64,000 nt of DNA from Flavobacterium sp. 102. Its GTDB lineage: Bacteria > Bacteroidota > Bacteroidia > Flavobacteriales > Flavobacteriaceae. Under the pieces are notes generated by a model. The model was not told the DNA's origin. It made no database searches and worked only from the letters and a program-made list of their open reading frames with translations. A program made the translations under genes and the position numbers. Positions within the stretch are counted from its first letter, which is position 1, and the number at the start of each line of letters is the position of its first letter. This document shows, in pieces, positions 18,575 to 28,303 of this stretch. Location of the stretch: contig NZ_RBKX01000001.1 in the NCBI RefSeq assembly GCF_003634615.1, positions 310,001 to 374,000 on the forward strand. Reading direction: 5' to 3'.

Positions 18575-19345
18575 ATGAAAAAAATATTCAAGTTTATCTT
18601 AAATACCATTCCAAGACCAATCCTAATTCGTTTGAGTATTGTGGTTCGTCCCATTTTAGCTTTTTTGTTAAAAGGAAGCCGATTCACTGATCCGATTGAT
18701 GGGAAAAGTTTCCGCATGTTTTTGCCTTATGGTTATGGAAATCAAAGAAACAACGTTTTGTCACCGAGTACACTTTCGTTAGAAAGACACCGTTTGCTTT
18801 GGTTGTATTTGCAAAATGAAACTGATTTTTTTACGGCAACCACCAAGAAAAAAGTATTGCACTTTGCGCCGGAACAAGAATTTTACAAGCGTTTCAAAAA
18901 ACAAACCAATATCGATTATACTACAACCGATTTACTTTCGCCATTAGCGGATGTGAAAGCGGATATTTGCAACTTGCCTTTTGAGGACAATGCGTATGAC
19001 TTAATTCTTTGCAACCACGTTTTAGAACACATTCCGGATGATACTAAAGCCATGCAGGAATTATACAGAGTTTTAAAACCGGGCGGAATGGGAATCTTTC
19101 AAATTCCACAAGATTTATCGAGAGCGACGACTTTTTCAGATGATTCAATTGTAGATCAAAAAGAGCGCGCTAAGATTTTCGGGCAATATGACCACGTTAG
19201 AGTTTATGGTCGAGATTATTTTGACAAACTGAGAAGCATCGGCTTTACTGTAATCGAAGAAGATTACACTAACAAAATTGCTCCTGAATTGGTCGAGAAA
19301 TATTGTTTGGCCAAAGGCGAGATTATTCCGGTTTGCTTTAAATAA
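18575..19345 (+). CDS. Class I SAM-dependent methyltransferase
   Basis: A 256-residue protein with a methyltransferase-11 type core: VLHFAPEQEF near residue 91 takes the place of the glycine-rich motif I, then DLLSPLADVKADICNLPF, and the post-motif VLEHIPDDTKAMQELYRVLKPGG (quoted by key residues) that is diagnostic of the fold. The N-terminal 35 residues are basic and hydrophobic and may contact the membrane. The start at 18575 is the first ATG after the repeat; a longer frame would be translated from repeat DNA. Methyl acceptor unknown. Confidence 0.85.
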   Translation: MKKIFKFILNTIPRPILIRLSIVVRPILAFLLKGSRFTDPIDGKSFRMFLPYGYGNQRNNVLSPSTLSLERHRLLWLYLQNETDFFTATTKKKVLHFAPEQEFYKRFKKQTNIDYTTTDLLSPLADVKADICNLPFEDNAYDLILCNHVLEHIPDDTKAMQELYRVLKPGGMGIFQIPQDLSRATTFSDDSIVDQKERAKIFGQYDHVRVYGRDYFDKLRSIGFTVIEEDYTNKIAPELVEKYCLAKGEIIPVCFK

Positions 19346-19349
19346 AAAA

Positions 19350-19377
19350 ACCACCATACTTTTCAGCATGATGGCTT
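19350..19377. terminator. Weak bidirectional terminator between methyltransferase and M16 genes
   Basis: AAAAAACCACCAT ... ATGATGGCTTTT forms a 7-bp stem with one G-U wobble between convergent genes, with an A run on the left and short T run on the right. Confidence 0.5.
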
Positions 19378-19399
19378 TTCAGGCATAATTCAACGAAAA

Positions 19400-22204
19400 T
19401 TATTCCGGCATTAAAATTCCGATAGTTTTATCTTTTGTTAAGTATTTCTTCGCAACCTCCTGAATTTCTTTAGCAGTTACCGCTTTTACCTTCTCAGAAG
19501 CCATTAAAATCTCATCCGGGCTTGAACCATTCATAAAAGATCTGGTGAAATTGGTCATCCAATAACGGTTTTCTTTAATCTTCTTTTTATAGTCTAAAGC
19601 CTCAGCTTCTTTGTATTTATTTACATCTTTTTCTTCCGGTCCGTTTTTGATGATTTTATCTAACTCCGCCAAAGCCGAAGCAGTCAATTTCTCAGCATTC
19701 TCCGGTCCGCAAGGGAAACCAATATTGAAATTATAGGAGCCATTCGGCACTTTATTCATGCTTCCCCGAGCACTTACACCATAAACACCACTTTCGTTTT
19801 CTCTTAACTCTTCTATCAATTTTATACTTAAAACTTCACCCAAAGCCGTCATAGCCACTGCTTCTTTTGGGGTATAAGTGGCATCACCATAGAACATAAT
19901 AGTTACGTTACTTTTTGGGTCTTTTCCTTTGTTGACTACTTTTTTGAGATTACCTTTCAACAGTCGGTAACCTAAATCTTTAGCGGTTTCTTTCGTACCG
20001 TTTGAAGGTAAGGAAGCGATATATTTTTTGGCAAAATCTTCCATGGCAGCATCATCTACATTACCTACGAAGAAAAATTCAAAATCAGCAGCATTAGCAA
20101 AACGTTCTTTGTATTTATTGTAAGCCAATTGGTAATCGGTCGTAGCCCATTTTTCAGCCGTTGGAACCAATCCGTTCCATCTTGGGTTTTCTTTATTCAA
20201 ATAAGTGTAAAACTCTTGTTGGAAATAGAAATTCGGTTGCGACATCATGTTTTCTGTAAAGTTAGACTGCTTTTGCTTAAAGCCATCAAAAGCGGCTGCA
20301 TCAAAGTTCAAATCTGTAAAATAGGCATGCAACATTTGGAATGCATATTCTAAATCTTTAGGTGTTGTGCTTCCCCTAAAACCTTCAGTAGTATTACTGA
20401 TATAAGGCATTACATTGGCGATTTTTCCGGCCATAAACTTGTCGATATCATTTTGATCTAAGCCCGAAAAACCGGCTTCAGCTAATCCACCATTGGCAAA
20501 TTGTGTTTTCTTGATTTCTTCATTCGAATACAAATTGGTACCACCAAAACTTACTGCTTCCAATAAAATTTCATCGTTTTTGAAGTCGGTTTTCTTGTAA
20601 GTTACTTTGGCACCGTTAGATAAAGTTAAAGTAGTAGCACCAATTTTATCATTGGTTTCTTTTTTGACAATTGAACCCGCTTTAACCGGATTACGCAATA
20701 AACTACTAGCTACCGCTTTGTCTTCATAAGGTTTTAAATCGTTGGCATTAACGGTTATTGCCGCCAATACTTCTTTCTCGGTTACCTTTTTAAGCCCTTC
20801 TTTTTCAGGCGAAGTAATCACAACCACTCGGTTATCATCTTTGATAAAATCTTTGATAAAGCCATTAACTTGCGCCAAATTGATACTTGATAATATTTTT
20901 TGAATATTAGCATATTCCCATTCTATTCCGGGCATTGGACTTTGATCCAAGAAGTTTGACTGACATTCCCAAACGAAATTTTCTGAATTGTTTTTGTCTC
21001 TGTCTTTGAATTGGCTTTCCGATCTGGATAAAATTTCGCTTTTGGCTCTTTCAAATTCTCCGGTAGTGAAACCAAATTTTTTCACTCTTTCATTTTCTGA
21101 AACCAATACTCTCAAAGCTTCTAATTGTTTCTTTTCGTCTATCATGGCAAAAGACTGGAAAGCTTCTTTATCACGAGCAAAAGTTCCGCCGTGATAAGTA
21201 AATCCGTAGGTAAATGGCGGTGTTGGTGAATTGGCCAATTCATTTAATCGGTTGTTGAGCATGGTTGAAAACAAGGTTTCTACCACGTGTTCTTTCAAAT
21301 CGTTAATGGTTTTTTTGGGTTTTCGCACACCATAATCTTTATAAAGCAATTGAATTTGTGTTTGAGCTGCTTCTTTATCGCTCTCAATAGCTACAAAAGT
21401 TTCTTTGTGATTAGGAACTTCAAAAGTTTTTCTCGGCTTTTCGTTTTTTGGGTTTTGGTATTTTTCAAAATGGTCTTTGATTTTTTGTTCCATTGCAGCG
21501 ACATCAATATCTCCAACCACAATTACGCTCATCAAATTCGGTCGGTACCAATCTTTGTAAAAACTCGTTAACTTATCATGAGTGAAGTTTTCCAAGATTT
21601 CTTTTTTACCAATAGGAAGACGATTAGCATATTGCGAGTTGTACATCATTTTTGGGATGTATTTGTCTTCCATTCTTTTATCGGCACCTAATCCAAGACG
21701 GTATTCTTCCAAAACAACGCCTCTTTCTTTGTCGATTTCTTCCGGCGTTAAATTGGCGTTGAAAGCCCAATCTTCAATAATCTGGAATCCTTTTTCCACT
21801 TTTTCAGCATCGTCTGACGGAATTGGAAGAAAATAAACCGTTTCATCAAAACCGGTGTAAGCATTTAAATGTTGACCAAATTTAACCCCGATACTTTGTA
21901 AATAATCCACCAATTGATTTTTCGGAAAACGTTTCGTTCCGTTGAAACACATGTGCTCCATAAAATGCGCCAATCCTTGTTGGTCGTCGTTTTCCAAAAT
22001 AGAACCTGCATTAATGACCAGTCTTAAATCGACTTTGTTTTCAGGTTTACTATTCTTTCTGATGTAATAAGTCAGGCCATTTTTTAGGGTTCCTTTTCTC
22101 ACAGCAGCATCAAAAGGAATTGCATCTGTCCCTTTTAAATCCTGCGCCAAACTTACCGCTGGGAATACTAAAAGAAACAGTACCGATTTTAAAATTTGTT
22201 TCAT
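19400..22204 (-). CDS. M16 family (insulinase/pitrilysin-type) zinc peptidase, exported
   Basis: A 934-residue protein with a signal peptide (residues 1-20, ending Ser-Leu-Ala-Gln). The inverted zinc motif HFMEH is at residues 80-84 in the N-terminal domain and the distal Glu ligand lies in the following EEIDKERGVVLEEY region. The C-terminal half is a second M16 domain that lacks the zinc motif, as is normal for the two-half PqqL-like branch. It would act in the periplasm on peptides. It is divergent from the T9SS plug gene with a 179-bp intergenic region. Confidence 0.93.
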   Translation of the reverse strand: MKQILKSVLFLLVFPAVSLAQDLKGTDAIPFDAAVRKGTLKNGLTYYIRKNSKPENKVDLRLVINAGSILENDDQQGLAHFMEHMCFNGTKRFPKNQLVDYLQSIGVKFGQHLNAYTGFDETVYFLPIPSDDAEKVEKGFQIIEDWAFNANLTPEEIDKERGVVLEEYRLGLGADKRMEDKYIPKMMYNSQYANRLPIGKKEILENFTHDKLTSFYKDWYRPNLMSVIVVGDIDVAAMEQKIKDHFEKYQNPKNEKPRKTFEVPNHKETFVAIESDKEAAQTQIQLLYKDYGVRKPKKTINDLKEHVVETLFSTMLNNRLNELANSPTPPFTYGFTYHGGTFARDKEAFQSFAMIDEKKQLEALRVLVSENERVKKFGFTTGEFERAKSEILSRSESQFKDRDKNNSENFVWECQSNFLDQSPMPGIEWEYANIQKILSSINLAQVNGFIKDFIKDDNRVVVITSPEKEGLKKVTEKEVLAAITVNANDLKPYEDKAVASSLLRNPVKAGSIVKKETNDKIGATTLTLSNGAKVTYKKTDFKNDEILLEAVSFGGTNLYSNEEIKKTQFANGGLAEAGFSGLDQNDIDKFMAGKIANVMPYISNTTEGFRGSTTPKDLEYAFQMLHAYFTDLNFDAAAFDGFKQKQSNFTENMMSQPNFYFQQEFYTYLNKENPRWNGLVPTAEKWATTDYQLAYNKYKERFANAADFEFFFVGNVDDAAMEDFAKKYIASLPSNGTKETAKDLGYRLLKGNLKKVVNKGKDPKSNVTIMFYGDATYTPKEAVAMTALGEVLSIKLIEELRENESGVYGVSARGSMNKVPNGSYNFNIGFPCGPENAEKLTASALAELDKIIKNGPEEKDVNKYKEAEALDYKKKIKENRYWMTNFTRSFMNGSSPDEILMASEKVKAVTAKEIQEVAKKYLTKDKTIGILMPE

Positions 22205-22383
22205 AAAAATTAGTTTTGTGGTTTATAAAAAATAATAACGGATAAAGATTACATTTATTGTGAAACTAATAAAATAAACACCTACAAAAATATATTTAAC
22301 GAAATATTAGCGTTACTATATCTTTAGAGAAACAAACGGCACAATTCATGTATTAATAATTGTTATATTTACCATTCGAAAAA

Positions 22384-23646
22384 ATGAAAATTATGTTTAA
22401 AAAGAGCCTACTCATTTTTATATTTATTCTTATTTCAGGAAATATTTTTTCTCAAGTCGAAAAAGAAATCGCACCACCTTACAATATCAAAACCGTTAGT
22501 TTTGTTCAAAACGGACAAAATGCGATTCCTATTTTTAGATTGGGCGATAACTTTGAAGTCCAATTTGATGACTTATATGGCAATGAAGCCAATTATTTTT
22601 ATACGATAACGCATTGTGATTATGATTGGAAACCTTCACAATTAGCCAAAGCCGAGTACATCAATGGTTTTGACGACCAAAGAATTCAAGATTATACCAA
22701 TTCGTTGACAACGCTTCAACTCTATTCCCATTACCGACTGTCTTTCCCCAATAGATTTACACAATTCAGAGTCAGCGGTAATTATGTTATCAAAATTTTA
22801 AACGATGATAAAGAAGTCGTTTTTACTAAAAAATTTATTCTCTATGAAGAACTGGTCAGTGTTCCGATGCAAGTCAGAAGACCCAGAAATTTGTCGGTAA
22901 CCAATCAAAAACACAATTTAGATTTTGCCATAAAATCGGCTACTATAAATTTCCAAAGCCCTCTGAAGAATGTCAAAGTTTTATTATTACAAAACGGTAA
23001 ATTTGACAATGCGATTACCAATATTGTTCCTCAATACACCATTGGCAACGATTTGATTTATAAATATGATGCGGAAACCCAATTTTGGGCAGGGAATGAA
23101 TTTCTGTTTTTTGAAAATAAAGACATTCGTGCCGCCAATAACAGTATCGCCAAAATTGATTCAAAAGGCAATATTTACAACGCTTATCTATATCGGGCCG
23201 AAGCCAGAGCCAATATGCCTTACACTTACTATCCTGACATCAACGGTAATTTTATTGTGAAAAATATCGGGGCTCAAAACAGCGAGATTGAAGCCGATTA
23301 TGCTTGGGTGTTTTTTAGCCTTTCGGCGCCAAACTATTATGGCAAAAAACCGATATATGTTAATGGTATGTTTAACAATTACGCCATCAGTGAAGAAAAC
23401 AAAATGGAATACAATGCCGAAAAAGGAATTTATGAAAAAGCCATTATGATTAAGCAAGGTTTTACCAATTTCCAATATGTAATCGCAGACAGCAAAGGTG
23501 TTGTAGATGAAGAAAATGCCATCGATGGCAATTTTATCCAAACCGAAAACAATTATTTTGCCTTAGTATATTATAGAGAAAACAACCAACGATACGATAG
23601 AATTATCGGAAAAGGAATAGCCAGCTCAATCGATATAACTAACTAG
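22384..23646 (+). CDS. Type IX secretion system plug protein (DUF5103)
   Basis: A 420-residue exported protein (hydrophobic signal segment, residues 5-22). It carries the conserved opening EIAPPYNIKTVSF and the THCDYDWKPS segment of the DUF5103 family, shown in Flavobacterium johnsoniae to be the Plug that closes the SprA channel of the T9SS. Start chosen at 22384 (MKIMFKKS), where the signal peptide begins; an in-frame Met at 22393 is an equally possible start. The window also encodes two proteins with T9SS tails, in line with an active system. Confidence 0.9.
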   Translation: MKIMFKKSLLIFIFILISGNIFSQVEKEIAPPYNIKTVSFVQNGQNAIPIFRLGDNFEVQFDDLYGNEANYFYTITHCDYDWKPSQLAKAEYINGFDDQRIQDYTNSLTTLQLYSHYRLSFPNRFTQFRVSGNYVIKILNDDKEVVFTKKFILYEELVSVPMQVRRPRNLSVTNQKHNLDFAIKSATINFQSPLKNVKVLLLQNGKFDNAITNIVPQYTIGNDLIYKYDAETQFWAGNEFLFFENKDIRAANNSIAKIDSKGNIYNAYLYRAEARANMPYTYYPDINGNFIVKNIGAQNSEIEADYAWVFFSLSAPNYYGKKPIYVNGMFNNYAISEENKMEYNAEKGIYEKAIMIKQGFTNFQYVIADSKGVVDEENAIDGNFIQTENNYFALVYYRENNQRYDRIIGKGIASSIDITN

Positions 23647-23719
23647 AAAATTTAACACTGAATTGACGCATCAATTTGTATTTTTTGTAAATTTGACAGC
23701 GTAATAGAATGAATTCTAC

Positions 23720-24106
23720 ATGGTTTCACAAATAACAAGAGGTATAAAGATTTCGGTCTTGACTAGTTTTGAAGGTACTTACTTCAAAAACTACAAGATT
23801 CATTTTGCCTTTAGTTATGAAATCACCATCGAAAACCACAGTAAAGATTCGGTTCAATTAAATTCTCGCCATTGGGAAATCTTAGATTCGCTTAATGATA
23901 AAGAAATCGTTGACGGTGAAGGCGTGATTGGCAAAAAACCGGTTTTAAAACCCGGCGAAAAACACACTTATAATTCAGGCTGTTTACTATCTTCACCATT
24001 TGGAGCGATGAGCGGTTACTTCAACATGATTAATTTTACTTCGACAAAAACGTTTAAAGTGATTGTGCCAACATTTAAATTAAGCGCACCTTTTGCTTTG
24101 AATTAA
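23720..24106 (+). CDS. apaG: ApaG-domain protein
   Basis: A 128-residue cytoplasmic protein consisting of one ApaG (DUF525) beta-sandwich: the FAYEITIEN-like strand (FSYEITIENHS), LNSRHWEILDS, VVGKKPVLKPGE-type loop and YNSGCLLSSPFGAMSGYF are all present. ApaG proteins are linked to Co/Mg resistance in enterobacteria; the molecular role is not known. It lies between the plug gene and pruA. Confidence 0.93.
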   Translation: MVSQITRGIKISVLTSFEGTYFKNYKIHFAFSYEITIENHSKDSVQLNSRHWEILDSLNDKEIVDGEGVIGKKPVLKPGEKHTYNSGCLLSSPFGAMSGYFNMINFTSTKTFKVIVPTFKLSAPFALN

Positions 24107-24121
24107 TTTTGAAATGACTTC

Positions 24122-24155
24122 TTGTCAAAAATTCAAATTTTCCTTTGTACTTTTG
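24122..24155 (+). promoter_or_regulatory. Predicted sigma-A promoter of pruA
   Basis: TTG at 24122-24124 and TACTTTTG at 24148-24155, 23 bp apart, upstream of a 73-bp leader. Confidence 0.6.
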
Positions 24156-24228
24156 TGTCGCATTTAGAAATTCTTAAAAAAGAATCTCTTTAGCTATTCA
24201 ATTGTCAAATTTTTAATCTTTCAATATC

Positions 24229-25857
24229 ATGCCAAAAGGTTTTTTTCATGTCCCAAAAGCGGTTAATGAACCCGTAAAGTCATACGCACCAAATTCGCCC
24301 GAAAAAGCAGCTGTATTAGCGGCTTATCAAAAAATGTGGAACGAGACTATTGAGGTTCCAAATTACATAGGCACCGAAGAAATTCGCACCGGAAATACCC
24401 GAAATATGACGGCGCCTCACGACCACCAACACGTTGTGGGAAAATACCATTTAGCTGAAAAAGTACATGTAGAAAAAGCGATTGTCTCTGCTTTGGAAGC
24501 TAGAAAAAAATGGGCTAATATGGCTTGGGAACAACGTGCGGCTATCTTTTTAAAAGCGGCCGAACTAATCGCCGGACCATACCGAGCCAAAATCAACGCA
24601 GCCACTATGATTGCGCAATCCAAAACCATCTATCAAGCAGAAATTGATGCTTCTTGTGAATTGATTGACTTTTTACGCTACAACGTAGAATTCATGACAC
24701 AAATTTACAACGACCAACCCAAATCAGTTTCAGACGTTTGGAACCGAGTAGAATATCGTCCGTTAGAAGGATTTGTGTATGCCATTACGCCGTTTAACTT
24801 TACAGCAATTGCTGGTAACTTACCATCATGTGCCGCGTTAATGGGAAATGTTGTCGTATGGAAACCAGCGGCAACACAAGTATATTCGGCCAATGTAATT
24901 ATGCAAATTTTCAAAGAAGCCGGCTTACCGGATGGAGTCATCAATATGGTTATGGGTGATTCTGGTATGATTTCGGAAGTGTTGTTAAACAGTCCGCATT
25001 TAGCTGGTGTTCACTTCACTGGTTCAACAGAAGTATTCAATGATATTTGGGCAAAAATTGGAACCAATATCAGTAACTATAAATCGTATCCTAAAATTGT
25101 TGGAGAAACAGGCGGAAAGGATTTTATCATCGCACACCCAAGTGCCAATGTAAAACAAGTTGTAACCGGAATTGCACGTGGTGCCTTTGAATTCCAAGGA
25201 CAAAAATGTTCAGCGGCTTCAAGAGGTTATATTCCACAAAGTTTATGGCCGGCAGTTAAAGACCTATTGATTACCGATGTAAAATCCATGAAAATGGGTT
25301 CACCGGAAGATATGTCCAACTTTATTACCGCAGTAATATCTGAAGCTTCATTCGACAAACTAGCTCGTTATATTGAACAAGCAAAAAAAGATGCGGATGC
25401 AGAAATTATTATTGGCGGTAACTATGATAAATCTAAAGGTTACTTCATTGAACCAACTGTGATTGTTACTACAAACCCAAAATATGCCACGATGGAAACT
25501 GAACTTTTCGGACCGGTGATGACAATTTATGTTTATGAAGATGCCAAATGGGCTGAAACTTTACGATTGGTTGACGAAACTTCAGAATATGCTTTGACCG
25601 GAGCGATTTTCAGTCAAGACAGATACGCCATTCAAGAAGCCACTTTAGCGTTACAAAACAGCGCTGGTAATTTCTATATCAATGACAAACCAACCGGAGC
25701 TGTTGTTGGAATGCAACCATTTGGTGGCGCCAGAGCTTCAGGAACGAATGACAAAGCAGGTTCAATGCAGAATTTATTGCGTTGGGTTTCTCCAAGAACC
25801 ATCAAAGAAACCATGGTTACTCCGGAAGATTATCGTTATCCTTTTTTAGGCGAATAA
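24229..25857 (+). CDS. pruA: L-glutamate gamma-semialdehyde (1-pyrroline-5-carboxylate) dehydrogenase
   Basis: Second step of proline degradation: oxidises glutamate semialdehyde to glutamate with NAD. The 542-residue length is that of the stand-alone PruA1 type found in Bacteroidota and eukaryotes. Visible aldehyde-dehydrogenase signatures are the NAD-binding HFTGSTEVF, the Glu-containing GETGGKDF, the nucleophilic Cys in FQGQKCSAASRG and the C-terminal PFGGARASGTNDK. No proline dehydrogenase gene is adjacent, so the pathway is split here. It has its own promoter and terminator. Confidence 0.96.
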   Translation: MPKGFFHVPKAVNEPVKSYAPNSPEKAAVLAAYQKMWNETIEVPNYIGTEEIRTGNTRNMTAPHDHQHVVGKYHLAEKVHVEKAIVSALEARKKWANMAWEQRAAIFLKAAELIAGPYRAKINAATMIAQSKTIYQAEIDASCELIDFLRYNVEFMTQIYNDQPKSVSDVWNRVEYRPLEGFVYAITPFNFTAIAGNLPSCAALMGNVVVWKPAATQVYSANVIMQIFKEAGLPDGVINMVMGDSGMISEVLLNSPHLAGVHFTGSTEVFNDIWAKIGTNISNYKSYPKIVGETGGKDFIIAHPSANVKQVVTGIARGAFEFQGQKCSAASRGYIPQSLWPAVKDLLITDVKSMKMGSPEDMSNFITAVISEASFDKLARYIEQAKKDADAEIIIGGNYDKSKGYFIEPTVIVTTNPKYATMETELFGPVMTIYVYEDAKWAETLRLVDETSEYALTGAIFSQDRYAIQEATLALQNSAGNFYINDKPTGAVVGMQPFGGARASGTNDKAGSMQNLLRWVSPRTIKETMVTPEDYRYPFLGE

Positions 25858-25887
25858 TACCGATTTTTCAATTTTGATAAAAAATCT

Positions 25888-25916
25888 AAAGTCCGAGTTT
25901 GTGCTCGGACTTTTTT
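25888..25916 (+). terminator. Rho-independent terminator after pruA
   Basis: Stem AAGTCCGAG / CTCGGACTT with a 6-nt loop followed by T6. Confidence 0.85.
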
Positions 25917-25977
25917 ATTCCGTTGAAAATGAATTTTTTGTATCTTCGGGTGTCAAAAAACCAACAACCTTAAAACT

Positions 25978-28272
25978 ATGAAAAGAAAAATTACCCTTTT
26001 ATTATTTTCCTTTTTTTCCATTTACACTTTTGCTCAAGACAAATCTTATGATTTATTGAAAGCCAAAACGGAAACCAATATTTTGTACGACCGCGTTTTC
26101 GGAATTTCAAATGCTTCTGAACCGAAAAATTCTGAAGTAACCACAACCTATTTCTTGCAAGCTTACCACGAAATACAGCGTGCCGATTTTTTGCAACGCT
26201 TACCAAAATTGGAAAAACTTCGTGAAGCGGCAAGTTTAGGAAAAATTCAAAATCAAGTGCCATTGGGTATTTTGATTACTGATTTTGAAAAAATTAATTC
26301 GGCCGCTACTGAAAACGGTGATTTATTTTTAGGCTCCAATAATCAATTTCAGTTGAAACCCAATGCTCAAAATGTATTTACAAAACACTCTATTAGTTTG
26401 ATTTCGTCTTTGCTTCCAAAAGTAGAAAGTAACCAAGTTCATTTTGTACTGAAAAATGAATTGATTTTCAATACGACGGACAGAGTAATTCAAAATATCG
26501 CTATTCAAACTAAAGATGAAGAAACTTGGAAAACGATTTCAAGAAATAGTCCATTCAGAATTGATTTTGAAACTGCCGGAAAACAAATCGTGAATTGCAA
26601 AATTCAGTTTACCAATGGAGAAACAATCATCCAATCATTTGCAATTGAAATCGATAACCAAAACAGCGGTGTTGTCCATAGAAATTCTCAAAACAACTTC
26701 CAGCCTAATGCAACAACTTCAATCACAGCGACGATTCCGTATCAAGGTTTTGGCGAAACTGCTCCATATTTTGGACAAGGCCAATACGAAATTTTTCCGG
26801 ATACCGTTGATGGCATCTTAGACAAACCGGTTTTTTTAATAGATGGTTTTGATCCTGGAGACACAAGAAATATTGCGACTATTTATGCCGGATTGAATTA
26901 TGGAAGCGGACAAAATTTAGCCGACTATTTAAGATCGCAAGGATTTGATATAGTCTTGGTAAACTTCCCGACTTATACCAGACCAAATACAACGACTATT
27001 GTTGACGGTGGTGTTGATTTTATCCAAAGAAATGCTTTTATATTAGTAGAAGTAATCAATCAAATCAACGCTCAAAAAGTGGGCAATCAAAAAAATGTAG
27101 TCATTGGTCCAAGCATGGGCGGATTGATTTCAAGATACGCTTTGCGGTATATGGAAATAAACAATTTAAACCACGATACCCGTTTGTACATTTCTTTTGA
27201 TTCTCCTCATCAAGGGGCGAATGTGCCAATTGGTTTCCAACATTTATTCAATTATATGGCATACGGACCATTAGGAAGTGCGGCAGTACAACCTATTGTC
27301 GACGGCTTGATTAAAAGTCCGGCGGCAAGACAAATGCTAATCGACCACATGGACGGGCATTTGCAAAGTGGAAGTGCTTTTGAATTTAACACCGCTTCAG
27401 CATCGTTAGTTCCGACCGGCGCTCCTAATTTCAGAGCAGCATTTCAAAACGAGTTAAATACTATGGGTTTCCCAACAACAGTACGAAACGTATCTATTTC
27501 AAACGGTGCGGGAAACGGAACCATGAATTATTCGCCAAATTTTGAAGTGATGAATCATACTTTTAATGTAACCTCAACACAACGAGCCATCATTAATTTG
27601 AGATTTACACCTGCCGCCAGTCAAACCAATCAAGTCAGTCGTTTTCGTGGTCAACAGTGGTTTTTTGTTTGGATTACTGGCTATGAAAGCTTAGCTGAAT
27701 CAAAGTCACCTAGTGACACAGATGGTTTAGATTCGGCGCCGGGAGGAAGATTTGACATGGCAGGTTTTGAAGCGGATTTAGGCACTGATCCTTTATTAAC
27801 CGAATTTTTCACCAACTTAAACGCTGATTATTTCACTTTCATTCCGACTTGGAGTTCAATGGCGATTTCAAATACGAATAATCTATATTCATCGGTAACC
27901 GGAACTTCGGTAACGCCATTTGTTGCCTCTTCTATTCCGACAGTCAATGAAAATCACGTTACTTTAAACCAAAATAATGTGACTTTTGCTTTGAATGAAA
28001 TTATAAATGGTGTTTTGTCCACAAATAATCCCGCTTTGGAAACACTTTGGGTCAAAAATCCTTTGGCAGATAATATTGAAATCAATACGTCATATACTAT
28101 TGAGAATGCCAATATCACTGTTACTGATATGTTAGGCAAATCCATTTACACAACTAAAAATCAAACCATCAGCGGAACTTTAGAAATCCCAGTGACATTG
28201 ACCAAAGGTGTCTATTTGATTACCATTGGCAATGAAAAAGGAAGCATAACTAAGAAAATTGTAAAAAATTAA
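25978..28272 (+). CDS. T9SS-secreted alpha/beta-hydrolase (lipase/esterase-like) with type A sorting domain
   Basis: A 764-residue secreted protein. Residues 1-19 are a signal peptide. A central alpha/beta-hydrolase domain shows DKPVFLIDGFDPGD and the nucleophile elbow GPSMGGLISRYALR (G-x-S-x-G, near residue 380), which resembles the LipA/PGAP1-like esterases. The last 75 residues are a Por secretion-tail: NPLADNIEIN, ITVTDMLGKSIY, LTKGVYLITIGNEKG and a final KKIVKN, typical of T9SS type A cargo. Substrate unknown. It has a -7-like TATCTTCG upstream and a strong terminator downstream. Confidence 0.88.
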   Translation: MKRKITLLLFSFFSIYTFAQDKSYDLLKAKTETNILYDRVFGISNASEPKNSEVTTTYFLQAYHEIQRADFLQRLPKLEKLREAASLGKIQNQVPLGILITDFEKINSAATENGDLFLGSNNQFQLKPNAQNVFTKHSISLISSLLPKVESNQVHFVLKNELIFNTTDRVIQNIAIQTKDEETWKTISRNSPFRIDFETAGKQIVNCKIQFTNGETIIQSFAIEIDNQNSGVVHRNSQNNFQPNATTSITATIPYQGFGETAPYFGQGQYEIFPDTVDGILDKPVFLIDGFDPGDTRNIATIYAGLNYGSGQNLADYLRSQGFDIVLVNFPTYTRPNTTTIVDGGVDFIQRNAFILVEVINQINAQKVGNQKNVVIGPSMGGLISRYALRYMEINNLNHDTRLYISFDSPHQGANVPIGFQHLFNYMAYGPLGSAAVQPIVDGLIKSPAARQMLIDHMDGHLQSGSAFEFNTASASLVPTGAPNFRAAFQNELNTMGFPTTVRNVSISNGAGNGTMNYSPNFEVMNHTFNVTSTQRAIINLRFTPAASQTNQVSRFRGQQWFFVWITGYESLAESKSPSDTDGLDSAPGGRFDMAGFEADLGTDPLLTEFFTNLNADYFTFIPTWSSMAISNTNNLYSSVTGTSVTPFVASSIPTVNENHVTLNQNNVTFALNEIINGVLSTNNPALETLWVKNPLADNIEINTSYTIENANITVTDMLGKSIYTTKNQTISGTLEIPVTLTKGVYLITIGNEKGSITKKIVKN

Positions 28273-28274
28273 AA

Positions 28275-28303
28275 AAAAGCCTCTCAATCGAGAGGCTTTT
28301 TTT
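28275..28303. terminator. Bidirectional terminator between the T9SS hydrolase and rsmG
   Basis: Stem GCCTCTC / GAGAGGC with an AATC loop, flanked by A8 and T7, between convergent genes. Confidence 0.88.
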
